64,000 nt of DNA from Pseudanabaena sp. lw0831 (GCF_016584665.1 NZ_BBJB01000044.1:1-64000); one strand, 5' to 3'. Counted from the stretch's first letter, positions 7,550 to 18,003 are shown. The notes: generated by a model not told the origin, from the letters alone. Translations and numbers: made by a program.

Positions 7550-8374
7550 TTAAAGTCTGGGGGGGGCTGAATCGACAATCTCTGATGGTCTGTTCTGATT
7601 CATGTTTTGAAGCGTTACAGGATCTGGCGCACGCAATCCTATTAAGCGATATTTTTTTGTAACAGTGGGGGCAATTTCTGGGGCTTCTACCCAATCATTT
7701 GTGGCTACAAAATCTTGAGAGGAACTACCACTTAAACCAGTTCCCACGGCATTACTGCGATTTTCACTGGCTCTCGATTTGGAAGCTTCATCTCTGGACG
7801 GGGCCGAAGCTGATGGAGGAAACTCTTGAGTTCTAGGTAATGGCTCTAGCGCGATCGCTGCTCGGCGTTTGATTGGTCTAAATGTGACTTCGATTAAACC
7901 TAGATCGGGGTTATTGATTCCACCATCTCGATCTAGCCCTGGGTTACCTTCTTCTAAAACAATAAATTGCTTGGCGATTGCGCGGGGTCGCTCCAAGATG
8001 ACAGAGCGATCGCAGATCAACCCATCAATAATGGAAACACCATCGATTTTCACGCTAACTGCACTGGTGTAACTAGGTGAGTTAATTTCAATCTTGTAGG
8101 TTTCACGAATACCAACATTGATGTAGCCCCTAGGGTCGGCTCGGCGCATATTCCCGTTCTGGTTAATGGCGATCGATACAGCCGAATTTTGAGGGATATA
8201 AGGTCTTGATGGTACTGAGGATATTGGCTGTGTGGTGTTATTTCCGATCTTCTCATCACTTAAACGATTAGAAATCGCTGATGACTCAGTCGAACGAGCA
8301 TAACCAGCAATAACCAGCCCGCCAACCAATACAGAACAAATTGCCAAAATTCGCAGGTTTGATGGGGTAAGCAT
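7550..8374 (-). CDS. Exported or membrane-anchored hypothetical protein
   Basis: This 274-residue protein has an N-terminal hydrophobic segment (residues about 7-25, ILAICSVLVGGLVIAGYA) that should act as a signal peptide or membrane anchor. A Ser/Pro-rich linker follows, then a compact region around residues 65-180 with SPSYTSAVSVKIDGVSIIDG, an ILERPRAIAKQF phrase and an acidic loop (Asp-Arg-Asp-Gly-Gly-Ile). The C-terminal third is low complexity. I recognise no family. The location outside the cytoplasmic membrane is inferred from the N-terminus. It is flanked by a terminator hairpin at its end and by a 20-bp-arm palindrome 93 bases upstream. Confidence 0.65.
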   Translation of the reverse strand: MLTPSNLRILAICSVLVGGLVIAGYARSTESSAISNRLSDEKIGNNTTQPISSVPSRPYIPQNSAVSIAINQNGNMRRADPRGYINVGIRETYKIEINSPSYTSAVSVKIDGVSIIDGLICDRSVILERPRAIAKQFIVLEEGNPGLDRDGGINNPDLGLIEVTFRPIKRRAAIALEPLPRTQEFPPSASAPSRDEASKSRASENRSNAVGTGLSGSSSQDFVATNDWVEAPEIAPTVTKKYRLIGLRAPDPVTLQNMNQNRPSEIVDSAPPRL

Positions 8375-8466
8375 ATGAGAAGCCTCAAATTTCTATTACT
8401 CTCAATTTACTCTAAGTAACGTTGCAATTTTTAGTGGTTACAAATTTAGTAACGAAATAATAAACT

Positions 8467-8509
8467 CCAAAATGTGTACCGCCCGCGTAGCGGGCGGTAC
8501 ACATTTTGG
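8467..8509. repeat. Perfect palindrome, 20-bp arms, between por and the 7550-8374 gene
   Basis: Arms 8467-8486 and 8490-8509 pair perfectly around GTA (apex CGC-GTA-GCG). It lies 31 bases after the por stop on the minus strand and may terminate por transcripts. Confidence 0.95.
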
Positions 8510-8539
8510 CTCTGGTTTTTTAATTATGCTGAGGTTTAG

Positions 8540-9511
<972 letters not shown>

Positions 9512-9593
9512 TTAATCTATATACTTTGATTAGAATTTTACAGTGATTTGGGATTAAGAGACAAATGGGAGGCAAAGCTTTGCTCTGCGAATA

Positions 9594-12509
9594 TTACAGC
9601 CCATTACCGATCGCAAAGAATGCTGACCAATAATTTGGATGATTATATTTTGGTGATTTAATCAAAGAAACTTGCGCTCTGCGTAATGCCTCAGTAACCG
9701 TGACATTACCTTTTTGAAGTTCCCCATAAAATGCTTCCATTAGTGCTTGTGTACCAGCATCATTCACTTTCCAGAGAGATGCGATCGCAACTCTTGCTCC
9801 TGCCGCTTGCATTTGATAGCCTAATCCTAAGATCTCGACACCAGTGCCTAACTTGCTGCCAATACCTGATTGACAAGCACTGAGGATCACTAAATCCACA
9901 TTACTCAGTGACCAATCTTGAATCTCTCTAATCGTCGCTTTTTCGCCATTGCCAAAAAGAATGAAAGAATCTTCAGGAGTTCCCACTGATAGCTCTCCAT
10001 GAGTAGCGAGATGTAGAATTGTATGGGAGTTAGCTTTGGTTGCGGTGATTTGTTTGCTAAAGGATACCTCTGTGAGGGTAGTAGTATTTGGGAAAAGACT
10101 GGCAATTTTTTGGACTTCGGTGATGGTGGCGGGTAAGCCATCGAATCCTGCACGGGTTTTATCGCCTGACTTGCCACCAAATGCACCTGCAAAAATGCGT
10201 GGTTTTGCAAGTGGTTTCGGAGCAAAGGAGGTGAGAGATTCGGCGGTGATATTGTTAATACGATAGCGTTCGACTAGCCATTGTTTGCCATCATGGAGAG
10301 CCGATAGAGGAATATAACGCAGTTGTCCGTCTGGGGCATAAATAATCGTGTCAATTTTTAGCTCTTGTAGCTCTGCTTCAAATGGTTGAATCAGCAATTT
10401 ATAGAGTTTTTTGGCAGGTTCTTTAACGTCTTCGGAGCCAGAATCGCGCAGGTCGCTAAGGAAGTCAACTATTTCTTGATTGAGTTGTTCGCGTTTGATC
10501 TTGACAGTGCGGCGCAGGGGTGGGGTTTTGGCATTGATGATGATTAGTTCGAGTCGATCGTCAAGGATCAGGGGATAGAGTAGGACTGCATTGGGAACTT
10601 GAGAAAGAACATCTTTTTGGAGTTTGCGATAACTGGCGAGGTTGAGGTTTTGTTGTTCTTCAACACGGCGCAATTCGGCAATCAGTTTTTTTATTTCGGG
10701 GCTATTTAGGAAGGAATTAAATTGCTTGTTTTGATCGCGTTCAGTTTGGACTAGCTGGGCAAGGCGTTGTTGTTGGGCTTCACTGAGTTTGTTGTCTCGG
10801 TCTTTTTGTTGGAGAGTGTTGAGTTCACTGGCGAGGGCGATGATGTTTTGTTCGGGGCGTTGAAGGTCAATGCCTTGGGCGGTTTGGTTGTTGCCGCGCA
10901 CGTTACGGAGGTATTCGCCTAGTTCTTGGACTTTGAGCAGGTCGAGGACTTGTTGGGCTTCGAGAATGCGGTCTTGTTTGAGAAGAAGATCTGCGAGATC
11001 GCGGTAAGTTTTTTCAACTGTTGCTAAGTATGATTTTTGTTCTGTTTGGCTGAGTCCACGTATATCTTTGCGAATGGACTCTCTGACATTGACGGATTGT
11101 TTGTAAAAGAGGATCGCTAGTTCGGGTTGGTTAAGTTTAGAAATAACAGAACCAAAACTACTCAAGACTCTTCCTTCAGCTTCTCGATCACCAATTTGCC
11201 TAAATATGACTAAAGATTTTTGATAGTAATCAATTGCTCCAGCATACTGATTTAGATTGTTATAAGCATTACCTAAATTGTTTAACGATCTAGCTTGCCC
11301 CTGTAAGTCTTTGATTTTTTGTTTGATGCTTAGAGCCTGAAAATAAAGATCAATTGCACTCTGATATTGCCCTAAATTTTGGTAGACATTGCCCATATTA
11401 TTCAATGCGTTAGCCTCGCTCTGCAAATCCCCAATTTGTCGAAAGATGGGTAAAGATTGTTGGTAGGACTTCAGAGATAGCTCGAATTGTCCCAAATTTC
11501 GATAAGATAGCCCTATCCCGTTGAGACTTAATCCTTCACTCTGACGATCTTCAACCTGTTTCGATATATTGAGGGACTGTTTGTAAAAAGAAATCGCTTT
11601 TTGATTCTGTCCCAAATAACGGTATATAAATCCCAATGTCCCCAATGAATTTCCTTCACCTTGAAGATCGTTAATTTGTTTAGCTATTGCTAATGACTGT
11701 TGCGAAAGAGAGAGCGCTTGTTGGTATTGACTTAAATTGCGCTGTACGAGTGCCAAGTTATTCAATATTTTTGCTTCATTTAGGCGATCGTCAAGTTGTT
11801 TGAAAATTGTAAGCGCTTGTTGATAGAAGATAAGACTCTCTCGGAACTTACCTGCATAGTCATAGACAATTCCTAAACTATTTAGCGCTCTAGCTTCCCC
11901 CATGCGATCGCCAATTTGTCGAAATATTGACAAGGCTTGTTCAGATAAATCTATAGATTTATGAAAGTCTCCTAAGTCACCATAGACACTACCGATATTA
12001 TTGAGAGCTTCGGCTTGACAACCCAAGCTATTAAGCTGTTGATTTAAATCTTGCGATTGCTGATGATATGCAAAAGCTTGCTGAGACTCAATTAGTTTTT
12101 TATAAAAAATTTTGAAAGTAATTAATGCTTGTGATTTATCTTTCTGGATATTAACTTTTCGACAAATGGATAGAGATTGTTGATGTAGTTCCAGAGCTAA
12201 TTTGTATTCGCTTAAATTACGGTAAGCCTTACCCATATTATTTATTAGACTAGCTTCTCTAAGGAGGTTGTTTTCTCCTTTGTACATCTCTAGTAATTTT
12301 TGCCAAGATTGGATAGCCTTTTTGTAATCACTGCGTCTATATTCTTGGTTTCCTTGTACTATCAACTTTTGCACTTCCCCATTTTGAGTCTGTAATGTCC
12401 TTGCTTCGATAGTTACAAGACTTACGTCATTGGGTAATATCATTCCAAAAGCACCAATAATCAGCGCTGTCAGACAAGCAATTGTAAAGAAGTAGATCCG
12501 AGAAGCCAT
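9594..12509 (-). CDS. TPR-CHAT domain protein (caspase-like protease fold)
   Basis: The 971-residue protein starts with a hydrophobic segment (residues about 4-25) and continues with roughly ten tetratricopeptide repeats of the Kinesin-light-chain type up to about residue 470, each near 40 residues with NNLGNVYQNLGQY-like units. After a coiled linker comes a C-terminal CHAT domain. The catalytic pair is visible: His837 in LHLATHGELS and Cys879 in VILSACQSGIGS. CHAT domains belong to the caspase/separase-like clan; some cut partner proteins, as in Craspase, but most cyanobacterial ones have unknown targets. The N-terminus suggests a membrane-attached or exported form. A second such protein lies at 21680-24292. 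Confidence 0.88.
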   Translation of the reverse strand: MASRIYFFTIACLTALIIGAFGMILPNDVSLVTIEARTLQTQNGEVQKLIVQGNQEYRRSDYKKAIQSWQKLLEMYKGENNLLREASLINNMGKAYRNLSEYKLALELHQQSLSICRKVNIQKDKSQALITFKIFYKKLIESQQAFAYHQQSQDLNQQLNSLGCQAEALNNIGSVYGDLGDFHKSIDLSEQALSIFRQIGDRMGEARALNSLGIVYDYAGKFRESLIFYQQALTIFKQLDDRLNEAKILNNLALVQRNLSQYQQALSLSQQSLAIAKQINDLQGEGNSLGTLGFIYRYLGQNQKAISFYKQSLNISKQVEDRQSEGLSLNGIGLSYRNLGQFELSLKSYQQSLPIFRQIGDLQSEANALNNMGNVYQNLGQYQSAIDLYFQALSIKQKIKDLQGQARSLNNLGNAYNNLNQYAGAIDYYQKSLVIFRQIGDREAEGRVLSSFGSVISKLNQPELAILFYKQSVNVRESIRKDIRGLSQTEQKSYLATVEKTYRDLADLLLKQDRILEAQQVLDLLKVQELGEYLRNVRGNNQTAQGIDLQRPEQNIIALASELNTLQQKDRDNKLSEAQQQRLAQLVQTERDQNKQFNSFLNSPEIKKLIAELRRVEEQQNLNLASYRKLQKDVLSQVPNAVLLYPLILDDRLELIIINAKTPPLRRTVKIKREQLNQEIVDFLSDLRDSGSEDVKEPAKKLYKLLIQPFEAELQELKIDTIIYAPDGQLRYIPLSALHDGKQWLVERYRINNITAESLTSFAPKPLAKPRIFAGAFGGKSGDKTRAGFDGLPATITEVQKIASLFPNTTTLTEVSFSKQITATKANSHTILHLATHGELSVGTPEDSFILFGNGEKATIREIQDWSLSNVDLVILSACQSGIGSKLGTGVEILGLGYQMQAAGARVAIASLWKVNDAGTQALMEAFYGELQKGNVTVTEALRRAQVSLIKSPKYNHPNYWSAFFAIGNGL

Positions 12510-12630
12510 AACCTATTTATTTTTAGTTTAGTGATCTAGAAAAGTCTTGAAATCATTAACAGATATGAATTCTCATTATGAGCGAGGAAACGAAGAAGAG
12601 GTAAAACATGAAATGCTTAGGTTCCTCAAC
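12510..12630. other. Start of the 848-base gap upstream of the CHAT gene
   Basis: The gap 12510-13357 holds a MITE-like element (12631-12774), an inverted repeat at 13087-13152 and a long dispersed repeat at 13150-13366, listed separately. In 12785-13080 I see no convincing gene; a minus frame at 12879-13070 with a hydrophobic stretch may be a gene remnant. Confidence 0.5.
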
Positions 12631-12774
12631 TACCCCTGTTAAGGTGCAAAAATAGCGAACGTAAATTGGTTGTTTCAGCCTTCAGAAATCCATTTTCTTG
12701 AACTTTTGACATGATGTTTTACAGATCTATATCGATGGAATCACGCAAGCTCGTTAGTCACCTTAACAGGGGTA
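12631..12774. mobile_element. MITE-like element, 16-bp terminal inverted repeats, 10-bp target duplication
   Basis: Terminal repeats TACCCCTGTTAAGGTG (12631-12646) and its complement (12759-12774) are perfect. The element is flanked by identical 10-base direct repeats GTTCCTCAAC at 12621-12630 and 12775-12784, the footprint of transposition. On the minus strand an ATG at about 12713 begins an open frame (MSKVQENGFLKAETTN...) that runs out through the terminal repeat, so the 144-bp element may be an internally deleted insertion sequence that kept the start of its transposase gene. The parent IS is not in the window. Confidence 0.85.
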
Positions 12775-13086
12775 GTTCCTCAACAAAAATTCTTATGCAA
12801 ATGCCCTGCCTCTATTCTTAGCTGCAACAACAACTACGTCAATGGAGTAAGCCAAAACGTAATCTTGCGCTGTTTGCGCTAGACGCTAGCGATCGTGATC
12901 GGCATCGGCAAACAAGACAAAAAAGCTAACATCGCAATACCGATCGCATTATTCATCGTCCACATCCTCACATTTACATCAATACCCGCAGTTGCCCAAC
13001 AGCCAGCATAAAGCGATATTCCCCAAAACAGGCGATTGTTACAAAAAACATAACCAAAATCCAAAATCACCTATTCCCCGTAGTTC

Positions 13087-13152
13087 AGATCCCCGACTTT
13101 TTCTACGCATTCACCAATTAGTTTCGCTAGGCACAAAAAAAGTCGGGGATCT
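13087..13152. repeat. Inverted repeat, 16-17-bp arms
   Basis: AGATCCCCGACTTTTT (13087-13102) pairs with 13137-13152 across a 34-base loop. It abuts the dispersed repeat that starts near 13150. Function unknown. Confidence 0.75.
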
Positions 13153-13366
13153 ATCTCTGCAATTAAGACAAATCTCGTAGGGGGCGAAGCATTACCGCCA
13201 CCATTTACGCATATTACCGCGATCGCAAAACGGTAATGCGATCGCCCAAACCTGACAACGCAGCCACAATTTATCGTCAAGAGCAAAGAGGGTTCAGCAT
13301 TTGCATACAGAGATTTTCTGAGACGAGTTTAGAAATAGTCGCGCAAATGCTGAACCCCTACAAATT
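13150..13366. repeat. Dispersed repeat, copy 1
   Basis: This stretch is clearly similar, with scattered substitutions and small gaps, to 14100-14314 in the same orientation. Shared blocks include TTACCGCCACCATTTACGCA and the HIP1-bearing CGCGATCGCAAAACGGTA. Its 3' part is a hairpin: GGGTTCAGCATTTGC (13290-13304) against 13343-13357. The end (CCCCTACA) overlaps the stop of the PIN gene on the minus strand. Confidence 0.88.
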
Positions 13367-13795
13367 GTTGGCGATAATTGGGTTTACTGAAAATATGGTC
13401 AAAAAATCTGTTGCCGTGACAATATCAACATTCTGGTATCGCTTCATCGGAAGTAAATGTCGCTTATCGCCCGTGACAATATGACTAGCCTTGCCAACCA
13501 CCCCACATTCAACAATCATGTCATCCTTCGGATCGGCTTCAACAACCTGCAATGTATTAGGAATAACCACTATCCGAGAAAAGCTAACTATCTCATCAAT
13601 CACATCTTGAACATCTGAAACAGGGTAATGAAATTTTTGAACAAGCTTTTGCTGAAATTCGCTGAGGATCTCGTCACAAGTGACAGATTCAATCTCTCCA
13701 TTCCTCGCAAGATTGATACATAAGTCGGGTTTACTACCAGTAGAAAGAAGTGCCGAGATCAAAATATTCGTATCAAAAACTACGACTAAGCGCAC
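13358..13795 (-). CDS. PIN-domain toxin (putative RNase)
   Basis: This 145-residue protein has the PIN nuclease fold of the COG1569 type: VVVFDTNILISALLS with the first acidic metal ligand, the central Glu in DEILSEF, the ADPKDDMIVECG block with further acidic ligands, and ASHIVTGDKRHLL near the end. PIN toxins cut RNA with Mg2+ or Mn2+. The gene overlaps the upstream antitoxin gene by 10 bases, giving an antitoxin-toxin operon. The protein ends Asn-Asn-Leu-stop, where the TAG and following GGG come from the dispersed repeat. Residue pattern looks intact, so it could be active. Confidence 0.85.
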   Translation of the reverse strand: MRLVVVFDTNILISALLSTGSKPDLCINLARNGEIESVTCDEILSEFQQKLVQKFHYPVSDVQDVIDEIVSFSRIVVIPNTLQVVEADPKDDMIVECGVVGKASHIVTGDKRHLLPMKRYQNVDIVTATDFLTIFSVNPIIANNL

Positions 13796-14037
13796 ACCCT
13801 ATCCTCATGAACTAGCTCATTTACAAAGTCCTCGCGCGCATCTTCAGTTAGCAAATCCCAAACCAAACCGCGATCGCTAGCCGCACGTCTTGCTCCAGTC
13901 TGTCCAATATTAGATAACTCAATCCAGCGATCGCGACGTTTTTTAATTAATAGCTTATATAACTGTAATTGCTTCTCATTAGAAAGCTGATTTACGAGTT
14001 CTATTACTTGCTCATCATCAAGCTGTAAAACAACCAT
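13786..14037 (-). CDS. Antitoxin of the PIN-domain pair
   Basis: The 83-residue protein is mostly helical (DDEQVIELVNQLSNEKQLQL YKLL) with a central basic patch (KKRRDRW) and an acidic C-terminal tail (LTEDAREDFVNELVHED). This size, charge layout and overlap with a PIN gene are typical for antitoxins whose C-terminus wraps the toxin. No classical AbrB or ribbon-helix-helix motif is clear, so the DNA-binding family is open. The whole pair sits between the two direct copies of the 215-bp repeat. Confidence 0.7.
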   Translation of the reverse strand: MVVLQLDDEQVIELVNQLSNEKQLQLYKLLIKKRRDRWIELSNIGQTGARRAASDRGLVWDLLTEDAREDFVNELVHEDRVCA

Positions 14038-14099
14038 TTTTTCTGAGGATTTGATAGGGCTGATTCCATGTCAGCATTATATCATTTCTTTTACAGTCG

Positions 14100-14314
14100 A
14101 TTTATCTCTGCAAGAAACCACAAAATCTCTTAGGGGGCGTAGCGTTACCGCCACCATTTACGCATATCAACGCGATCGCAAAACGGTATTGCGATCACCC
14201 AAACCTCATAACGTAGACACAATTTATCTGCGAGAGCGAAGAGGTTTAGCATTTGCGATCGAGATTTCTGGTGAGGAGTTTGAATATTGCGGCGCAAATG
14301 CTAAACCCCTACAT
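14100..14314. repeat. Dispersed repeat, copy 2
   Basis: Second copy of the repeat at 13150-13366. Its hairpin stem GGTTTAGCATTTGC (14243-14256) pairs with 14294-14307. Compared with copy 1, a C-G pair is replaced by T-A, a compensatory change. The end CCCCTACAT provides the TAG stop of the PAS protein gene on the minus strand. Confidence 0.88.
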
Positions 14315-16534
14315 GTTGTTCTCGATGACATTACTATCGTCAAGAATAGAACCTGTGGTATTCGCATCTCGCAAGTCAGCACCCCGCAGATCAGCGCCCC
14401 GCAAATCCACCTGTTGTAAATCCGCAAATTGGAAGTTTGCACCCCGCAAATCAGCACCGCGCAAATTTGCAGATTGGAAATTGGCATAGCTACAATTACT
14501 GCCATTGAGCGCCACACCACTGAAATCTGCGTGCCGTAAATCAGCCTCTACCAAATAAGCCCCACGCAAATTCAATCCCGCAAAATTGCGTTGACCGATT
14601 TTGTATTGATTGAGCAAGGTATTAGCATTGAGCGTCACAAAATTAGCGATCGCCTCTGTCCCTGAGTGAATGAGTGATGTGCTCTGGACTTGCTCAAACC
14701 GAAGATTCTGATTATGATCTGTTTTAATTGAACTGCGATCGCCTACATCATCAATAATCCGTAATATCCCAACTATTTTGCCATGAGGATCGTGGACGAG
14801 GACAGTTGATACATTCACATTAGTCCAACTGCCATCACGAAGTTGAAAAGTCATTGGGAAACCATCGATCTGTCTACCCGCTAGCGTATCGAGAATCATT
14901 GCTTGTAGTTCCAACGCTTGAGACTCAGGAACACTTGGAACAGGATGACCGACAACAGTGGAAGTATTCCAAGCAAATAGTTTTTCTGCGGCTGCGTTCC
15001 ATAATAAAACTTTTCCTTCAGGGCTGACAATATCAATCGCCACAGGAACAGCCTTGATTACTGCTCGTAATAGTTCATTTGTCCTTTGTAGACTAGATTC
15101 AGCCTCGCCTCTTTCGCTAATGTCGATACATACTCCATCAGCAAATATCGTTTCCGAATCGATACGATAATAACGGGTAATATTCTGTACCCATTTCACT
15201 TCACCAGAGATCGTAATAACCCGAAATTCGTGACGGAAAGTAGCAAGCTTGTCAAAACCAGCTTTGATTAGAGCTTTAAATTGATCGACATCTTCAGGAT
15301 GGACGAGATCTAATACTTGGTATGGGGAAGAAATAACATATCTTGGTGAGATGCCGACCAGATCGATTAGACCATCACTGATAAATGGAATGGAAATTTT
15401 TCCGCCAGAGTTGATTGATAAACGATAGAGAGTTGCAGGCATACTCGATGCGATCGCTGCTAGTCTAAGTTCGCTATCTTGCAGTGCTGTTTCCGTGCGC
15501 TTGCGTTCCGTAATATCTCGAGAATTGATTACTAAGCCCTGCACATTTGCATCCTGCAAAAGATTGCAACAAACTGATTCTAAATAAACCCAATTTCCAT
15601 TGATATGCCGATAACGCATCTCTATCGGTGTTGATACAGACAAAGCATCCACTGATTGAGTTAAAAAATCTTGAAAAATTGGTAGGTCTTCTGGATGGAT
15701 AAAGCTAATAAATTTGCTGCCCATCACGTCTTCAGGCATATAGCCTAAGGTTCTAAAGATCGCGGGGCTACAATAGTTAATAGTAGTATCTATATCCAGA
15801 ATATTTACGATATCTGAAGAATGCTGCATCATAGCCCGCAATTTGGCTTCATTATGAGCAAGATTACGAGAAATACGGCGCTGTTCTTCTCTTTCTACAC
15901 GAACTTGACGATCCATCAGGTTGAGTTTGGCGTTCATTTCGGCAACTCGAATCTCTAACCGCTGATGAGACTGTTGCAACTTATCAACTTCTTGCTTTCG
16001 CTGGGTAATATCTTGAATCCACCACCTTAGTCCAGTTACCCTTCCATCTAGCGGTACACGAATGCTGATAATTGTAAAACTTGCATCAAAGGGCTGTCCA
16101 GTTGGAAACTGCATCCGAAAGTCCAAACTCTTGATGTTTTGACCACGTTGTAGTTGACCTAATAGTCTTTGAAATTGTTCTTTATAGGAGGGATAGACAA
16201 AGTTTTCTAAGTTTTGACCAATCGGCTGTGAACCAAACATCAGAGTAGCCGCACGATTGGCTTCAGTAATGTCGCCATTAGCATCAGTAACAAAGTAGCC
16301 GTCAGGAGCAAAGTCAAACAGTTCCCGATATCGCTCTAATTCTCCCGTAAGCGATCGCTGACAAACTTCTAGTTCTGTTAAGCTAGCTCGCAAAACATTT
16401 CCAGCATCTTCTAGATTGAGATTTCTTGTCTCGATTTCGATAGAAGATGATATAGGTGATGCTGCAATATGCTCTAGCTCATGCAGTTGCTGAATCGAGG
16501 TTGCAATCAATTCCAGACAAAGGTGCATTCCCAT
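14309..16534 (-). CDS. Multi-PAS sensor protein with C-terminal pentapeptide repeats
   Basis: The 741-residue protein is soluble by sequence. It holds about four PAS domains: near residues 66-180 (YRELFDFAPDGYFVTDANGD), 230-345, 350-480 with a PAC motif (FRHEFRVITISGEVKWVQ), and 490-600 (AVPVAIDIVSPEGKVLLWNA). Coiled coil lies between the first and second. From about residue 655 the sequence turns into pentapeptide repeats (LRGAYLVEADLRHADFSG, ADLRGADLRGANFQFADLQ), a right-handed beta-helix. There is no kinase, GGDEF, EAL or DNA-binding output domain, so the pentapeptide helix may itself be the output or a docking surface. This fusion is uncommon. The final Met and stop lie in the dispersed repeat. 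Confidence 0.85.
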   Translation of the reverse strand: MGMHLCLELIATSIQQLHELEHIAASPISSSIEIETRNLNLEDAGNVLRASLTELEVCQRSLTGELERYRELFDFAPDGYFVTDANGDITEANRAATLMFGSQPIGQNLENFVYPSYKEQFQRLLGQLQRGQNIKSLDFRMQFPTGQPFDASFTIISIRVPLDGRVTGLRWWIQDITQRKQEVDKLQQSHQRLEIRVAEMNAKLNLMDRQVRVEREEQRRISRNLAHNEAKLRAMMQHSSDIVNILDIDTTINYCSPAIFRTLGYMPEDVMGSKFISFIHPEDLPIFQDFLTQSVDALSVSTPIEMRYRHINGNWVYLESVCCNLLQDANVQGLVINSRDITERKRTETALQDSELRLAAIASSMPATLYRLSINSGGKISIPFISDGLIDLVGISPRYVISSPYQVLDLVHPEDVDQFKALIKAGFDKLATFRHEFRVITISGEVKWVQNITRYYRIDSETIFADGVCIDISERGEAESSLQRTNELLRAVIKAVPVAIDIVSPEGKVLLWNAAAEKLFAWNTSTVVGHPVPSVPESQALELQAMILDTLAGRQIDGFPMTFQLRDGSWTNVNVSTVLVHDPHGKIVGILRIIDDVGDRSSIKTDHNQNLRFEQVQSTSLIHSGTEAIANFVTLNANTLLNQYKIGQRNFAGLNLRGAYLVEADLRHADFSGVALNGSNCSYANFQSANLRGADLRGANFQFADLQQVDLRGADLRGADLRDANTTGSILDDSNVIENNM

Positions 16535-16636
16535 ATACGATCCATGTTTTAACCAGTCTTTTAAGACTTATATAGTATAGCAACATAAATGCCAGAGGTA
16601 TGGAGAAGGCGGTTTTCTGCTTTTTGCACAGCGGTC

Positions 16637-16665
16637 AGCTCAAAATGGCTTAGCCATTTTGAGCT
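16637..16665. repeat. Perfect palindrome, 13-bp arms, shared word with 7321-7381
   Basis: AGCTCAAAATGGC (16637-16649) pairs with 16653-16665 around TTA. The same 13-base arm forms the core of the palindrome at 7321-7381. It lies just after the helicase gene stop (minus strand) and could act as its terminator. Confidence 0.9.
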
Positions 16666-16671
16666 TTACTA

Positions 16672-18003
16672 TTAATTTGGATTTCGAGATTTGGTAGTAA
16701 TACTTTTATTAGGCTGTGGCTTTTGAGGTTTACTTGGCAATTTACTTGGCGCAGTCACTGATGACGGTTTCCCCGCATAATTGCGATCGCTTTGTCCACC
16801 ACGTCGAGGCTGATGCTTAGATTGTCGTCCCACTTGGATCGGTTCAGGCTTGGCACGGGGATCAGGCTCGAAACCAGCAATAATTTCTTGGGGCAGCGAT
16901 CGCTTGATTAATTTCTCAATATCTGACAAGAACTTGCGCTCATCGACACATACCAGCGAGATCGCCTCACCTGACGAGCCAGCGCGTCCTGTGCGTCCGA
17001 TCCGATGTACATAATCTTCGGGGACGTTCGGTAACTCGTAGTTGACTACATGGGGCAGCTCGCTAATATCTAAGCCCCGCGCCGCGATATCTGTGGCGAC
17101 TAATACTTGCAAACTGCCATCTTTAAACTTGCCAAGGGCGCGAGTACGAGCGGCTTGACTTTTATTACCATGAATTGCCATCGCCACAATGTCATCTTGA
17201 TGTAGCTGCTTCACTAGGCGATCGGCTCCATGCTTGGTACGTGTAAATACCAAGACCTGATACCAGCTATGAGTCTTGATCAAATGGGTTAGCAATTCCC
17301 GTTTGCGATCGCGATCGACAGGAAAAATCCTCTGAGTAACTAGATCAGCTGTGGCATTCTGACCAGCAACTTCGACCATTACAGGCTGATTGAGTAAAGT
17401 ACTGGCAAAGGATTTGATCTCGTTGGAAAAAGTTGCCGAAAACAAGAGATTTTGGCGTTCTTTTGGTAATAGGGCAAGAATCCGACGAATATCTCGAATA
17501 AAGCCCATGTCCAACATGCGATCGGCTTCATCTAATACCAAGATTTCTACCTTGGATAGATCCAATCGACCCTGCTGCACATGATCTAGCAATCGTCCTG
17601 GAGTCGCCACCAAAATCTCTACGCCACCTCTGAGGCGGTTGATCTGGGGATTAATGTTAACGCCGCCATAGATCACCATTGATTGCAGTGGTAAATGTCT
17701 GCCATACATCCGCACGCTTTCTTCGACTTGAGCGGCGAGTTCACGGGTGGGTGTGAGGATCAGCGCCCGAATTGGGATTTTTCCCGTTGGCGATCGCTTG
17801 ACGACCTTGTTAGATAGTAAATGCAAGATCGGTAATGTAAATCCTGCGGTTTTGCCAGTACCTGTTTGAGCGCCAGCTAATAAATCTTGACCTGAAAGAA
17901 CAACGGGGATCGCCCGTGACTGAATCGGTGTAGGCTCAGTATAGCCGCGTGCAGTGACAGCACGGACGATTTGATCAGACAAACCAAGGGCTGAGAAAGA
18001 CAT
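16672..18003 (-). CDS. DEAD-box ATP-dependent RNA helicase (RhlE-like)
   Basis: The 443-residue protein unwinds structured RNA with ATP. It has the Q motif region (GYTEPTPIQ), Walker A AQTGTGKT (residues 45-52), PTRELA, the DEAD box (158-161), SAT (189-191), and the C-terminal RecA domain with [14 protein letters not shown] and HRIGRTGR near residue 335. A basic, Pro/Gln/Arg-rich tail of about 70 residues follows, typical of RhlE-type and cyanobacterial Crh helicases that act in cold stress and ribosome maturation. The gene is monocistronic. The upstream gap of 428 bases (18004-18431) holds two palindromes. Confidence 0.93.
   Translation of the reverse strand: MSFSALGLSDQIVRAVTARGYTEPTPIQSRAIPVVLSGQDLLAGAQTGTGKTAGFTLPILHLLSNKVVKRSPTGKIPIRALILTPTRELAAQVEESVRMYGRHLPLQSMVIYGGVNINPQINRLRGGVEILVATPGRLLDHVQQGRLDLSKVEILVLDEADRMLDMGFIRDIRRILALLPKERQNLLFSATFSNEIKSFASTLLNQPVMVEVAGQNATADLVTQRIFPVDRDRKRELLTHLIKTHSWYQVLVFTRTKHGADRLVKQLHQDDIVAMAIHGNKSQAARTRALGKFKDGSLQVLVATDIAARGLDISELPHVVNYELPNVPEDYVHRIGRTGRAGSSGEAISLVCVDERKFLSDIEKLIKRSLPQEIIAGFEPDPRAKPEPIQVGRQSKHQPRRGGQSDRNYAGKPSSVTAPSKLPSKPQKPQPNKSITTKSRNPN

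Noticed and set aside
7359-7553. Plus-strand frame beginning inside a palindrome
   Set aside because: Its start lies in the palindrome arm and its end in a terminator hairpin. The hydrophobic look comes from T-rich DNA.
12879-13070. Minus-strand frame of 63 codons with a hydrophobic stretch
   Set aside because: No ribosome site, no known family, and it crosses the repeat region. At best it is a remnant of a membrane-protein gene, so I did not list it as a gene.
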